Assembly (NCBI GenBank): GCA_902612125.1 | Contig: CACMBV010000004.1 | Span: forward strand, 54,358-118,357 | DNA: 64,000 nucleotides | Origin: an uncultured Verrucomicrobiota bacterium | GTDB lineage: Bacteria > Verrucomicrobiota > Verrucomicrobiia > Opitutales > Seribacteraceae | Direction of reading: 5' to 3' | Shown: positions 8,376 to 17,096 of the stretch, piece by piece | Layout of the letters: every line of letters starts with the position of its first letter | Numbering within the stretch: position 1 is the first letter of the stretch | Position numbers and translations under genes: made by a program | The notes under the pieces: model-generated | Told to the model about the DNA's origin: nothing | Databases searched by the model: none | What the model saw: only the letters and a program-made list of their open reading frames with translations

Positions 8376-11012
8376 ATGGACTTGAAACACAAAAATACAT
8401 ACAAATCACACCGAACAAATAATTTCGGTACCAAATCTTTGTTTTTGCTCCTTCTTACACTAATCAGTGTTTTTTTTGCTAAAAATACTCTCATTAAAGT
8501 ACCTCATTTTCTGTCCAACCATTTAACCAATTTTTTTTGGAAATCATCTGAATTAACTATTGGGTATCAGGATCTTCGTTTTGCGATTGATGGAACGATT
8601 CTTTTCTCAAAACTCAAGGTTTCCGACATAAACGGAACTCAATTAATTGTTAAGAAAGGTAGATTAAATTTAAATCCTTTCTCTTTTTTAAGTTCCAAAA
8701 AGTATCTGCTAGAATCGTTACAGTTTAATAACATTTCATTTTTTTCTAATTTCACTGAAACTCAATTAACGATCAGCAACCTAAAATCATCCATTGTGAA
8801 AAATAATCAATGGTACTACGAAATAGGAGCAGATTTCCTCAACCAATCCCTGAAAGCAAAGGGTATTTTGTCTCTCCCTTTAGCTGAAAAAGAACAAAAA
8901 AGGAAACCTCCATCACTTTCGCAAATACTGTCTAAAATTTCTCGGGAAACCCGGAAAGTATTTCATTATTTCCAGCAAGTTATGGTCAAGAATCTTTTCA
9001 CAAAGGTGGAGATTGATAACCTTATGACTTTATTTGCCAGAATTGACACTAAGCCTAAATCAATCCAGGCAGCAAAATTAAACTTACTTTCCAGTTCATG
9101 TTTAGTAGAAATAAGCAATGATTTTAAAGATTCAATTGGCCGCATATCTCTCGGAGACGTATCCTGCAATCTCGATAATCAATTAATTAAAACTCCAAAT
9201 CTTTTGGCGAAAATAAGGCTAAATGATTTTTCCTCATATTCCATTTTACTCAGTTTTAAAAAAATAGTGTGCAGCGGAAAAGTCGAAGGAATTCTTGAGC
9301 CTTTTGATTTAAAAATTCAAAAAAAGAATGGAAGATCTAATGTCATGCTTTTCTCCTCAACTAAAACTTTCAATTCTTCGCTCAACTACGAAAAGATCGC
9401 AGGAAAAGAATCTATTCGTGGATTCCTAAAATTAAAACCTAATGCCTTTCAATTAGCCTGCATTAAAAATGGAAAGAAATTAAAAATTTTTGGAGGCGAT
9501 TCACTTTATGTAAACTTTAATGAAAATTATGCCCGTAGTGATGAGAGTTTTCTCACTTTATTTTCGGTCAATGCAGGCGACTTCTCTGTTCTAGAGTCAC
9601 CAAAAGGGAATTACTTTTTAGAGGGCGAATTAAAAAATGACCTAGCGGTAGAGATAAGAAATGCTTACGGGATGATGGGAAGGAGTGTGGTAAGTGGTAG
9701 TTACACTCAGAAATGGGTCCCACATCGATATGAATTCAAGCTTAAAGGGCATTGCTATCCACCCGATTTACAAAACTGGCTCGGCTTATGGTGGACCAAT
9801 TTATGTAAAAACTTTTCGTTCCCTAACGAGATTCCCTTTGGAGATTTCAGAATCTCAGGAACTTGGGGCGGGACTGTCGGAAATTCCCAAACTTTCGGCA
9901 TCATCAATGCAAAGGAGCTGCTCTATCGAGATTTTTTTTCGAACCAATCAACAATTGTCGTTAATGTTGACCACAATGCGACTAGAATTGAGAGTAAAAA
10001 CATATCTCATCCTCTTGGGAAAATAGAAAGTACTCTTATTTTTCCGCGTAAACATACTGGCTCTTTGACCTTTTTAAATTTTTCTTTCGACGGATCGTAT
10101 CCTTTAAATGATGCCCGCTCAATTTTTGGAGAGGAATTTAGTAATGCGGTTAAAGATATAAACGCGAGTAGTATATTTTGCAGTGCTTTCGGACAAATCC
10201 CGAACCCTTCCTCCAAAAAAGCACCCGATATCAAGTTTGTAGCAAAACTTCAGTCCAGAGAGCCAGTCAAGGTCAAAGGTATCCGGGTGGACAACTTTAC
10301 CGGTCAAATAACCATGGATACAGCCGTTATTGAAGGTGCTTTCCCGAAGCTTCAAATTGCGAAAGGTTTCGGGCGACTGAACTTTGAAATTAACTCTCGA
10401 GGCAGCGAGGAAAACTCAAAAATTAAATTTAAATTGGAGCAAGCAAGCAAGAATCTTCTTTTTCAAGAATTGATCCATGCCAGAGAACAGGGTCACTTTG
10501 ACATAATGGGCGATCAAACCGAAGATTTCGTTTCAAATGAAAGAGACCCAAATGATGGTACTTTGAGCTTATCACTTCAAGCCGAAGGACCCCTTAGCAA
10601 TCCCCTGCAGTTCGAAGGGAGTGGAATGTTTCACTTAAAAGAACCAAATATTGGTCAGATTAATTTATTTGGAAAGATTAGTGAAGGATTATCTAATTTA
10701 AAAATACCTCTACCTACTGGAGCCTTTTCATTTAATGAACTCATTATTCCATTTAATCTTAACAATGAAACGATGAGTTTTGATGAATTGAAACTTGGTG
10801 GTCCAATATCAAAAATTACCTCGCAGGGTAGTTTTAATTTATCGTCGGGCACCGTCGATCTCATCGCCAAACTCAGCATGGTTGGCAACATACCCTTGCC
10901 CTTAATCCAAAATCTTGTTCAGTTCGCAGACCCGATATCGAGAATGGCAGAAATCAAAGTCACCGGGAAAATCAAAAAACCAAAATGGGAGCTTTTACTC
11001 TCCGGCAATTAA
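8376..11012 (+). CDS. AsmA-like periplasmic protein
   Basis: An 878-residue protein with one N-terminal membrane anchor (about 21-38) and a long, beta-rich, low-complexity remainder. The C-terminal 150 residues (GKISEGLSNLKIPLPTGAF, then FDELKLGGPISKITSQGSF and AEIKVTGKIKKPKWELL) have the layout of the AsmA/TamB-like C-terminal domain. The family spans the periplasm and is linked to lipid transport between membranes. It is the last gene before a 117-base gap preceding accB. Sequence identity in such proteins is low, so the family call rests on architecture. The gene is visibly more AT-rich than the later part of the window. Confidence 0.7.
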   Translation: MDLKHKNTYKSHRTNNFGTKSLFLLLLTLISVFFAKNTLIKVPHFLSNHLTNFFWKSSELTIGYQDLRFAIDGTILFSKLKVSDINGTQLIVKKGRLNLNPFSFLSSKKYLLESLQFNNISFFSNFTETQLTISNLKSSIVKNNQWYYEIGADFLNQSLKAKGILSLPLAEKEQKRKPPSLSQILSKISRETRKVFHYFQQVMVKNLFTKVEIDNLMTLFARIDTKPKSIQAAKLNLLSSSCLVEISNDFKDSIGRISLGDVSCNLDNQLIKTPNLLAKIRLNDFSSYSILLSFKKIVCSGKVEGILEPFDLKIQKKNGRSNVMLFSSTKTFNSSLNYEKIAGKESIRGFLKLKPNAFQLACIKNGKKLKIFGGDSLYVNFNENYARSDESFLTLFSVNAGDFSVLESPKGNYFLEGELKNDLAVEIRNAYGMMGRSVVSGSYTQKWVPHRYEFKLKGHCYPPDLQNWLGLWWTNLCKNFSFPNEIPFGDFRISGTWGGTVGNSQTFGIINAKELLYRDFFSNQSTIVVNVDHNATRIESKNISHPLGKIESTLIFPRKHTGSLTFLNFSFDGSYPLNDARSIFGEEFSNAVKDINASSIFCSAFGQIPNPSSKKAPDIKFVAKLQSREPVKVKGIRVDNFTGQITMDTAVIEGAFPKLQIAKGFGRLNFEINSRGSEENSKIKFKLEQASKNLLFQELIHAREQGHFDIMGDQTEDFVSNERDPNDGTLSLSLQAEGPLSNPLQFEGSGMFHLKEPNIGQINLFGKISEGLSNLKIPLPTGAFSFNELIIPFNLNNETMSFDELKLGGPISKITSQGSFNLSSGTVDLIAKLSMVGNIPLPLIQNLVQFADPISRMAEIKVTGKIKKPKWELLLSGN

Positions 11013-11113
11013 TCGAGTTCCTGATTCGAGGTTATCAGGCGATCCCCTGCGAGAAATCAAATATTGCATGATTTTAAAATTAAGTTTTGCTGTAGTTAAA
11101 AACCAAATAATAC

Positions 11114-11132
11114 AGAGGAGGAAAACATTTTG
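11114..11132 (+). promoter_or_regulatory. Strong Shine-Dalgarno before a TTG start (accB)
   Basis: The sequence AGAGGAGG lies about 9 bases upstream of the TTG at 11130. It is close to a perfect anti-16S match and much stronger than the sites before most genes in this window, many of which lack a recognisable site. It fixes the unusual TTG as the accB start, since no in-frame ATG precedes the conserved N-terminus. Confidence 0.7.
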
Positions 11133-11582
11133 GACTTAAGCGAATTAAAAGGCATCATCAATTTAATGCAGAAATCAGATCTCTCTGAACTTGAGATCGA
11201 ATTACAGGATCTAAAACTTCGACTAGCAAGACCCAGTGCGGGACACCCCGTTCATGAACCATTGCTAAAAACCCCACCCTTACAGCCAGAACCAACCGTA
11301 AAAGAAAAATCCAAAGATGTAACTCCTTCTCAAGACGAGGGTACAGAAACTTTCAATTCGCCAATGGTAGGCACTTTTTATCGAAAACCATCCCCGGACG
11401 ACCCGCCCTTTGTCGAGGTTGGAAAAAATATAAAAACAGGGGATATCTTATGTATTGTGGAGGCAATGAAAGTAATGAATGAAATTCAGTCAGAATTTGA
11501 GGGTGAAATCGTTGAAATTTTAGTCAAGGACGGAGAAAGCGTCGAATACTCCCAGCCTCTCTTTAAGATTCGCAGGGGATAA
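11130..11582 (+). CDS. accB: Biotin carboxyl carrier protein of acetyl-CoA carboxylase
   Basis: A 150-residue protein with the normal AccB layout: an N-terminal helical segment (1-35), a proline-rich linker (about 38-70) and a biotinyl domain (75-150). The biotinylated lysine is K114 in [10 protein letters not shown], and the thumb region starts at [15 protein letters not shown]. It carries carboxybiotin from AccC to the carboxyltransferase AccAD in fatty acid synthesis. It starts with TTG, supported by a strong ribosome binding site. accC follows after 4 bases. BirA, its modifying enzyme, is encoded earlier in the same gene run. Confidence 0.96.
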   Translation: MDLSELKGIINLMQKSDLSELEIELQDLKLRLARPSAGHPVHEPLLKTPPLQPEPTVKEKSKDVTPSQDEGTETFNSPMVGTFYRKPSPDDPPFVEVGKNIKTGDILCIVEAMKVMNEIQSEFEGEIVEILVKDGESVEYSQPLFKIRRG

Positions 11583-11586
11583 TCGA

Positions 11587-12966
11587 ATGATCCGAAAAAT
11601 CCTCATTGCAAACCGCGGCGAGATTGCACTCCGAATCGTCAGAGCTTGCAGGGAACTTGGTATCCAGACTCTTGCGGTTTATTCGGAAGCAGATGAACAA
11701 TCGCTACATGTACAACTTGCCGATGAAGCCATATGCATAGGTCCTCCTCCCAGTAGTGAAAGTTACCTTAGGGCTGACCGTATATTAAGTGCGGCAGAAA
11801 TTGCTGATGTGGACGCCATCCATCCCGGTTACGGCTTTTTATCTGAAAATGCTGAATTTGCCGAGCAATGTGAATCTTGCAATATTACCTTTATCGGCCC
11901 GCGATCGGAAACCATTCGGAAAATGGGGGATAAAGCCAAAGCCCGGGAAACGATGGCCAAAGCCAAAGTTCCAATTATTCCCGGTAGTCAGGGTGCCATG
12001 CACGATGAAAAAGAGGCACTAAAAGTTGCACAGGAAATTAAGTTTCCGGTAATCATCAAAGCGGTTTCAGGCGGAGGAGGGAGAGGGATGCGTATAGCCC
12101 ACAATGCAGTTTCTTTTACTCGTGAATTCCAATCAGCACGGCTGGAAGCACAAAAGGCCTTTGGGGATGATTCTCTGTATGTTGAGAAATACCTGAAAAA
12201 TCCTAGACATATTGAATTTCAAATCATGGCCGACAAACACGGAAATGTTGTCCATCTTGGTGAGAGAGACTGCTCTGTGCAGAGAAGGCATCAAAAGATA
12301 ATCGAAGAAGCTCCCTCCCCTTTCCTTGATAAAACCTTGCGAAACCGCATGGGAAAAGCATCAATTAAAGCGGCAGAGGCTTGCGATTATGTTAATGCAG
12401 GCACTATTGAATTTCTTGTCGATGCCAAGGGCTATTTTTATTTCATCGAAATGAATACCAGAATTCAAGTTGAGCATGGGGTTACTGAGGAAGCCACGGG
12501 TATCGACTTGATTAAGGAACAAATTCAAGTTGCATCTGGTAACCGCTTAAGCTTTTCACAAAAAGAGGTAATCCTGAGTAAGCACGCCCTCGAATGTCGA
12601 ATTTGTGCTGAAAATCCAGCCAGAAACTTCATACCCTCTCCCGGAACCATAGATTTGTACTACGCACCAGGCGGACATGGCGTAAGAGTTGATTCACATG
12701 CTTACGGAGGTTACACTGTTTCTCCTCACTATGACAGCATGATCTGTAAATTAATTACTTATGGCCGAACTCGCAAAATCGCAATGGATCGGATGTATCG
12801 TGCTCTCAGTGAGTATCTGATAAGGGGGATCGATACCAACCTTGAATTTGTAAAAGCTGTAGTGCTTGATCCAGCATTCCGTCAAGGAGACGCAACCACA
12901 TCTTATGTTGAGGAGTTTTTAGCTCGAGCCCCAAAAGATTTATTCGAAAACAAAAATAACGAGTGA
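11587..12966 (+). CDS. accC: Biotin carboxylase subunit of acetyl-CoA carboxylase
   Basis: A 459-residue protein, the usual length for stand-alone AccC. It begins [17 protein letters not shown], with the biotin carboxylase N-domain containing [17 protein letters not shown], the ATP-grasp glycine-rich loop [13 protein letters not shown], the catalytic segment [14 protein letters not shown], and the C-terminal domain with [11 protein letters not shown]. It carboxylates the biotin on AccB using ATP and bicarbonate. accB and accC are 4 bases apart and certainly co-transcribed; accA and accD are not in the window. Confidence 0.97.
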   Translation: MIRKILIANRGEIALRIVRACRELGIQTLAVYSEADEQSLHVQLADEAICIGPPPSSESYLRADRILSAAEIADVDAIHPGYGFLSENAEFAEQCESCNITFIGPRSETIRKMGDKAKARETMAKAKVPIIPGSQGAMHDEKEALKVAQEIKFPVIIKAVSGGGGRGMRIAHNAVSFTREFQSARLEAQKAFGDDSLYVEKYLKNPRHIEFQIMADKHGNVVHLGERDCSVQRRHQKIIEEAPSPFLDKTLRNRMGKASIKAAEACDYVNAGTIEFLVDAKGYFYFIEMNTRIQVEHGVTEEATGIDLIKEQIQVASGNRLSFSQKEVILSKHALECRICAENPARNFIPSPGTIDLYYAPGGHGVRVDSHAYGGYTVSPHYDSMICKLITYGRTRKIAMDRMYRALSEYLIRGIDTNLEFVKAVVLDPAFRQGDATTSYVEEFLARAPKDLFENKNNE

Positions 12967-12979
12967 TTATTTATCTAAA

Positions 12980-13429
12980 ATGACCAAAAAGAAACAAGAA
13001 ACAGAGGAAGAAATTATACCCACTATTTCCGAAGAATCCAGTGAGCTCGGAACCATAAGAATCAACCACAGCGTCATTGCTGGGATTGTCAGGTTGGCCA
13101 CCCAGTCAGTCCAAGGAGTCGTCAATGTAGGAGGTGGCGGAGTTGTTGAAGGCTTGACTGATTTCTTCTCCAAGAAAGAATCTGAGAGAGGGGTCAATGT
13201 AACCGAATCTTCCGAAGGTGGATACGAGATCGAAGTAAGGGTGGTCTTGGAATTCGGGGTGGATTTAGCAAAAATTGGAATGCAAATACAAGAAGCTGTA
13301 AGGGATCAAATTTTAGCCATGACTGGAAATCATGCTAAGAATATCGATGTAGTGATTGATGACATTAAAATGGATTCTGGTGACAAAGATGCAGATGATG
13401 ATAATTGGTCATCCAATGCCGCAAACTAG
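12980..13429 (+). CDS. Asp23/Gls24 family envelope stress protein
   Basis: A 149-residue protein with an acidic N-terminus and C-terminus around an Asp23 domain (about 25-130). The family pattern is visible in IRINHSVIAGIVRLATQSVQGV, followed by VEVRVVLEFGV-like strands (YEIEVRVVLEFGVDLAKIG) and IQEAVRDQI. In Firmicutes, Asp23 is held at the membrane by AmaP and relates to envelope stress; here the next gene encodes an AmaP-like partner 7 bases downstream. It follows accC by 13 bases. The role in a Gram-negative organism is inferred only from the family. Confidence 0.85.
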   Translation: MTKKKQETEEEIIPTISEESSELGTIRINHSVIAGIVRLATQSVQGVVNVGGGGVVEGLTDFFSKKESERGVNVTESSEGGYEIEVRVVLEFGVDLAKIGMQIQEAVRDQILAMTGNHAKNIDVVIDDIKMDSGDKDADDDNWSSNAAN

Positions 13430-13436
13430 ATCTTGA

Positions 13437-13865
13437 ATGCCACAAATCCTTGAAAACTTTTGGCTGTGGAAACTTGAAGATGCTATTCGCAATCCAGTCT
13501 GGTGGTATTCCTGGTTGCTCTTAACCCTGTTGATACTTTTGCTGTGGATCGTAAAACGAGTCAAAAAAGAATTAGTACCAATCTTATCTGATGAGGAAGG
13601 AAATGTAAGAATAACCCCACACGCACTGCAGGAGCTCGTCAGTAAATCCTGCACTGAGATGGAAGGCATTCATGCACCCTCCACGACTATAACATGTCGT
13701 AATGGAAATGTGAGGTTGCTGGTACGATTGCAAGTGAATACGGATTGCAATGTAAAACAGGCAAGAAAACAACTCAAAGAAAAGCTAGAGGACATTATGG
13801 TTGAAAATCTTTGTTTTACTAATTTCGGAGGAGTTGATTTAGTTATCAAAGGCTTTAAAGACTGA
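13437..13865 (+). CDS. AmaP-like membrane anchor for Asp23-family protein
   Basis: A 142-residue protein with a single transmembrane segment (about 20-40, WWYSWLLLTLLILLLWIV) followed by a cytoplasmic Asp23-like fold (VRITPHALQELVSKSC, VRLLVRLQVNTDCNV, QLKEKLEDIM). This matches the layout of alkaline shock response membrane anchor proteins. It starts 7 bases after the Asp23 gene, supporting a pair. It ends the long plus-strand run and converges on gcvT with a gap of 21 bases in which no hairpin terminator was seen. Confidence 0.7.
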   Translation: MPQILENFWLWKLEDAIRNPVWWYSWLLLTLLILLLWIVKRVKKELVPILSDEEGNVRITPHALQELVSKSCTEMEGIHAPSTTITCRNGNVRLLVRLQVNTDCNVKQARKQLKEKLEDIMVENLCFTNFGGVDLVIKGFKD

Positions 13866-13886
13866 ATTTTGATAATAGTAGTCAAG

Positions 13887-14984
13887 TTATCGTTTTAGGA
13901 CAGGCTTGGAAAACTTTATGGGTAATCGCTTACCTCTAACCTCTGCACTCCATGCAGATGATTTTTTTTGTCCAATAAAATTTGGTTCAATGTAGGCAGT
14001 CCCGATTGGTGCCTTTATCAAAGGGGAAAACCCTCCGGACAAGACCCTACCTGCTCTTTTCTGATTATAAAATAAGGTGCTTCCCTCGCGAGGAATTCTT
14101 CTGTCCCCTACTTCATAGTGAAGAACCTGGCCGACAGATTCCATGTCCAGTTGTTTTTGCAATCCTTGCTTACCTACAAAATCTTCTTTTTCCATAGAAA
14201 CAGCCCACATCAATCTAGCTTCGACAGGGGAAATTTCTTCTGAAATCTCATGGCCATGTAAACAAAAACCTGCCTCTAATCTCAGGGAATCACGAGCGGC
14301 CAGACCAATCCATGATGAGTGATCTCCTGAATTTGCAGAGGACGAAAGTATGCTGGTAAATTTCGATAAAATACTAACAGGCAGAAAAATCTCGAAGCCG
14401 TCTTCTCCTGTATATCCCGTTCTCGCAATATAAATCTCCTTACCCCAAATTTCCGTTTTGTCGAAATGCATCCGAGAAATATTCACAAATTGCTCAGGCA
14501 TTACCTTCTCGAGAAAATTTTTCGCATTAGGTCCCTGGACGGCAATCAATCCAAAATCATTTGAAACATCGGAAAGGGAACAATCGAAGGTCGCATTCAG
14601 GGCCTGTAGATGCAAAAAATCAGTTTTAGCGTTAGATGCATTTACGCAGAGAAAAAATTCATTAGATGAAATTCGATAAACAATCAGATCATCGATCACT
14701 CCGCCGTTTTGATTGCACATTAGAGAATAAATCGCCTGTCCATCCCGAATTTTCTCCAGGTTATTTGTGAGAACATAATTTAAAAAATCAATTGCCTCAG
14801 GTCCTTTAATAAATAATTCGCCCATATGACTGACATCGAAAAAACCCAGATTTTCACGAACCCTCATATGCTCGGTTACGGAACTGCCATAAGACACTGG
14901 CATCTCCCAACCTGCAAATACAGTAAATTTGGCTGAATTACTCAGGTGAAAATCGTGGAGTGGTAATCGTTTTACATTGTTCAT
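13887..14984 (-). CDS. gcvT: Glycine cleavage system T protein (aminomethyltransferase)
   Basis: A 365-residue protein from the ATG at 14984 (an in-frame TTG three codons upstream is less likely). The N-terminus KRLPLHDFH and the following FAGWEMPVSYG are typical for GcvT, as are FFDVSHMGE, the folate-binding TNNLEKI region, and ARTGYTGEDGFEIFLP. GcvT transfers the methylene group from the aminomethyl-lipoyl H protein to tetrahydrofolate. The gene stands alone on its strand; gcvH and gcvP are not in the window. No glycine riboswitch was recognised in the 91 bases upstream. Confidence 0.96.
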   Translation of the reverse strand: MNNVKRLPLHDFHLSNSAKFTVFAGWEMPVSYGSSVTEHMRVRENLGFFDVSHMGELFIKGPEAIDFLNYVLTNNLEKIRDGQAIYSLMCNQNGGVIDDLIVYRISSNEFFLCVNASNAKTDFLHLQALNATFDCSLSDVSNDFGLIAVQGPNAKNFLEKVMPEQFVNISRMHFDKTEIWGKEIYIARTGYTGEDGFEIFLPVSILSKFTSILSSSANSGDHSSWIGLAARDSLRLEAGFCLHGHEISEEISPVEARLMWAVSMEKEDFVGKQGLQKQLDMESVGQVLHYEVGDRRIPREGSTLFYNQKRAGRVLSGGFSPLIKAPIGTAYIEPNFIGQKKSSAWSAEVRGKRLPIKFSKPVLKR

Positions 14985-15075
14985 AGAGATCAAGGCTTGC
15001 CTTCATCTTTACCAAAGACTTTCCTGACAAGAAATGATAAAAGACTCCGTCCTAAAAATCATTCATTTTTAATAG

Positions 15076-16134
15076 ATGACAATCGAACTTGTTTTAGCCA
15101 TCAGTTTGACGATTGGAATCTCAGCACTTTGCTCCACTCTGGAGGCTATGATTCTTAGTATCACCGTAGCTGAAATTGAGTCACTCAAGGAGAAAAAGCC
15201 AAAAAAAGGGAAGCTGCTTGAAAAGTTTAAAATTGAATTGGAAGAAACCAGTTCAGCCATTTTAAGTTTGAACACCATTGCCAACACTCTTGGAGCCACT
15301 CTGGTTGGAGGATTGGCGGAAAAAACTTTTGGGAGTCAAGGGAACACCCTACTCGTTTTCGCCCTTGGCATGACCCTGGGTATTTTATTTTTCTCTGAAA
15401 TTCTTCCCAAAAACTTAGCCGTTTCTTATCGCTACGAGATGGCACAGAAATTAATCATCCCTTTAGCCTTGGTAAGATGGTGCATGGCACCAATTTCAAA
15501 AATATGTAAAGTTACGGTTAGGGCCATTGTTCCCCCCAAGGATAAGCAAACGGAAAGCGACGAACAGGAAATTATACTGCTGGCTCAAAAAGGGGCAAAA
15601 GAAGGAACATTGACCAGCGAAGAGAGCGACTTGGTTACGAATTCGCTTCATCTAGACGACCTAAAGGTCGAAGAAATCATGACCCCACGAACAGTTATGT
15701 TTGCTTTGGACGAGAATTTATCGGTCGAAGAAGTGTTCAAAGAATATCCAAATATTCCCTTCGCAAGAATACCTATAACCCATGAGAGCATCGACCATAT
15801 CTCCGGTTTGGTCAGGCGTCGTGACCTGCATAGTGCATTAGTTGATGGGAGAGACAAAATTTCGCTCAGGGAATTGGCAAGAGAAGTTATTTTTGTCCCT
15901 GAAAATGCAACCGCTGACAAAGCTCTTCGGTTATTGCTCAATGAGCACTGTCAGTTAAGCGTGGTGGTAGATGAGTACGGATCGGTTGCTGGGGTCCTGG
16001 CTATGGAAGACATTATTGAAAGTATAATTGGACAGGAAATATTTGAACATGATGATTTAGCAGTCGACATGAGAGAATTAGCGAAAAAACTTCATGAGTC
16101 AAAAAAAGTAAAAAAGGGTAAAATCGTCGATTAA
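15076..16134 (+). CDS. CNNM/CorC-type transporter (DUF21 plus CBS domains)
   Basis: A 352-residue protein. Residues 1-150 form the DUF21 membrane domain with about four hydrophobic segments and the motifs SALCSTLEAMILS and FFSEILPKNLA. A pair of CBS domains follows (about 185-310), introduced by VEEIMTPRTVMFALDE and ending in VVVDEYGSVAGVLAMEDIIE. The C-terminal CorC/HlyC domain found in many homologues is absent; the protein ends in a short basic tail. The family is linked to Mg2+/Co2+ efflux or homeostasis. The stop overlaps the lgt start by one base. Confidence 0.88.
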   Translation: MTIELVLAISLTIGISALCSTLEAMILSITVAEIESLKEKKPKKGKLLEKFKIELEETSSAILSLNTIANTLGATLVGGLAEKTFGSQGNTLLVFALGMTLGILFFSEILPKNLAVSYRYEMAQKLIIPLALVRWCMAPISKICKVTVRAIVPPKDKQTESDEQEIILLAQKGAKEGTLTSEESDLVTNSLHLDDLKVEEIMTPRTVMFALDENLSVEEVFKEYPNIPFARIPITHESIDHISGLVRRRDLHSALVDGRDKISLRELAREVIFVPENATADKALRLLLNEHCQLSVVVDEYGSVAGVLAMEDIIESIIGQEIFEHDDLAVDMRELAKKLHESKKVKKGKIVD

Positions 16135-16982
16135 TGACTTTTTTTTTGGCAAATTCTAGTTATTGGATTCACGACCTGAGCCCATTTCTTTGGAAATTCC
16201 CCGGTGATTTGGCTAATTGGGGTCCAGGGGGGATCAGATGGTATGGGGTTTCCTATCTATTGGGATTTATTTCTGCCTATTTTCTTCTCCAATTATATTT
16301 CAAGCACAATCGTAGTCCTTACGACCGGGAACAAATTATGAACTTTATCACCTTCCAAATTTTGGGAGTATTGATCGGAGGCAGAATTGGATACCTCCTC
16401 CTGTACCAGGGAGAAAAATTCCTTACTGACCCTTTGTCAATTTTCAGAGTCTGGGAAGGCGGAATGGCGAGCCATGGTGGGTTTATTGGTGTTTTTTTAG
16501 CCACCCTTTGGTATGCCAAAAAATCTTCTCAAAGCGTCAAACCGATTGGTGATTTAATTGTTTCAGTCGTTCCACCCGGGTTATTTTTCGGTCGTATTGC
16601 AAATTTCATCAACGGGGAATTATGGGGAAGAACCACTCAGGTCGAATGGGCGGTTCTATTTCCCAAAGCACCTGATTTTGCACTGGGTGTCGCCAGGCAC
16701 CCTTCTCAGATATATGCCGCAATTTCTGAAGGTTTGCTCCCTTTTATTTACATCCAATGGAGGTTTTGGAAAACCTCCATAATTCATAAACATCCGGGAC
16801 ATTTGGCTGGGGAATTTCTAATTTTCTATTCCATTGCCAGAATATTTAACGAGCTCTTCCGGGAACCGGACGCCCCTTTACTCATGGGAATCACTCGCGG
16901 TCAATTTTACTCAATTTTTCTAATGGTAGGTGGAATGATTATCATTTATTGGGCAAGAAAAGCTGGTGATCACATTAAATAA
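16134..16982 (+). CDS. lgt: Prolipoprotein diacylglyceryl transferase
   Basis: A 282-residue polytopic membrane enzyme. It carries the Lgt signature GRIANFINGELWGR, the upstream GGRIGYLLLYQ, and the catalytic-loop region GGMASHGGFIGV; the C-terminal FNELFREPD is also typical. Lgt transfers diacylglycerol from phosphatidylglycerol to the lipobox cysteine of prolipoproteins in the inner membrane. It is translationally coupled to the CNNM gene by a one-base overlap. A candidate client in this window is the internal LGGC lipobox of the BatB-type fusion. Confidence 0.95.
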   Translation: MTFFLANSSYWIHDLSPFLWKFPGDLANWGPGGIRWYGVSYLLGFISAYFLLQLYFKHNRSPYDREQIMNFITFQILGVLIGGRIGYLLLYQGEKFLTDPLSIFRVWEGGMASHGGFIGVFLATLWYAKKSSQSVKPIGDLIVSVVPPGLFFGRIANFINGELWGRTTQVEWAVLFPKAPDFALGVARHPSQIYAAISEGLLPFIYIQWRFWKTSIIHKHPGHLAGEFLIFYSIARIFNELFREPDAPLLMGITRGQFYSIFLMVGGMIIIYWARKAGDHIK

Positions 16983-17048
16983 CTGAAGTTCTTACTAAAG
17001 TTGTTCACTAAAAACCCTGATTATTTTCAATTTGTCAATTATTTGTCT

Positions 17049-17080
17049 TTGACACCGTGATTACTTCCGAAAGAGATAAT
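17049..17080 (+). promoter_or_regulatory. Possible sigma70-type promoter for mre genes
   Basis: A perfect TTGACA lies at 17049-17054 and a GATAAT at 17075-17080, upstream of mreB ATG at 17097. The spacer is 20 bases, longer than the usual 16-18, so the pairing is doubtful. If real, the 5' leader would be only about 10 bases. Confidence 0.3.
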
Positions 17081-17096
17081 ATATATTTTATCTACC

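Noticed and set aside
14985..15075. Glycine riboswitch before gcvT
   Set aside because: The 91-base gap shows no recognisable aptamer core and is too short for the tandem form.
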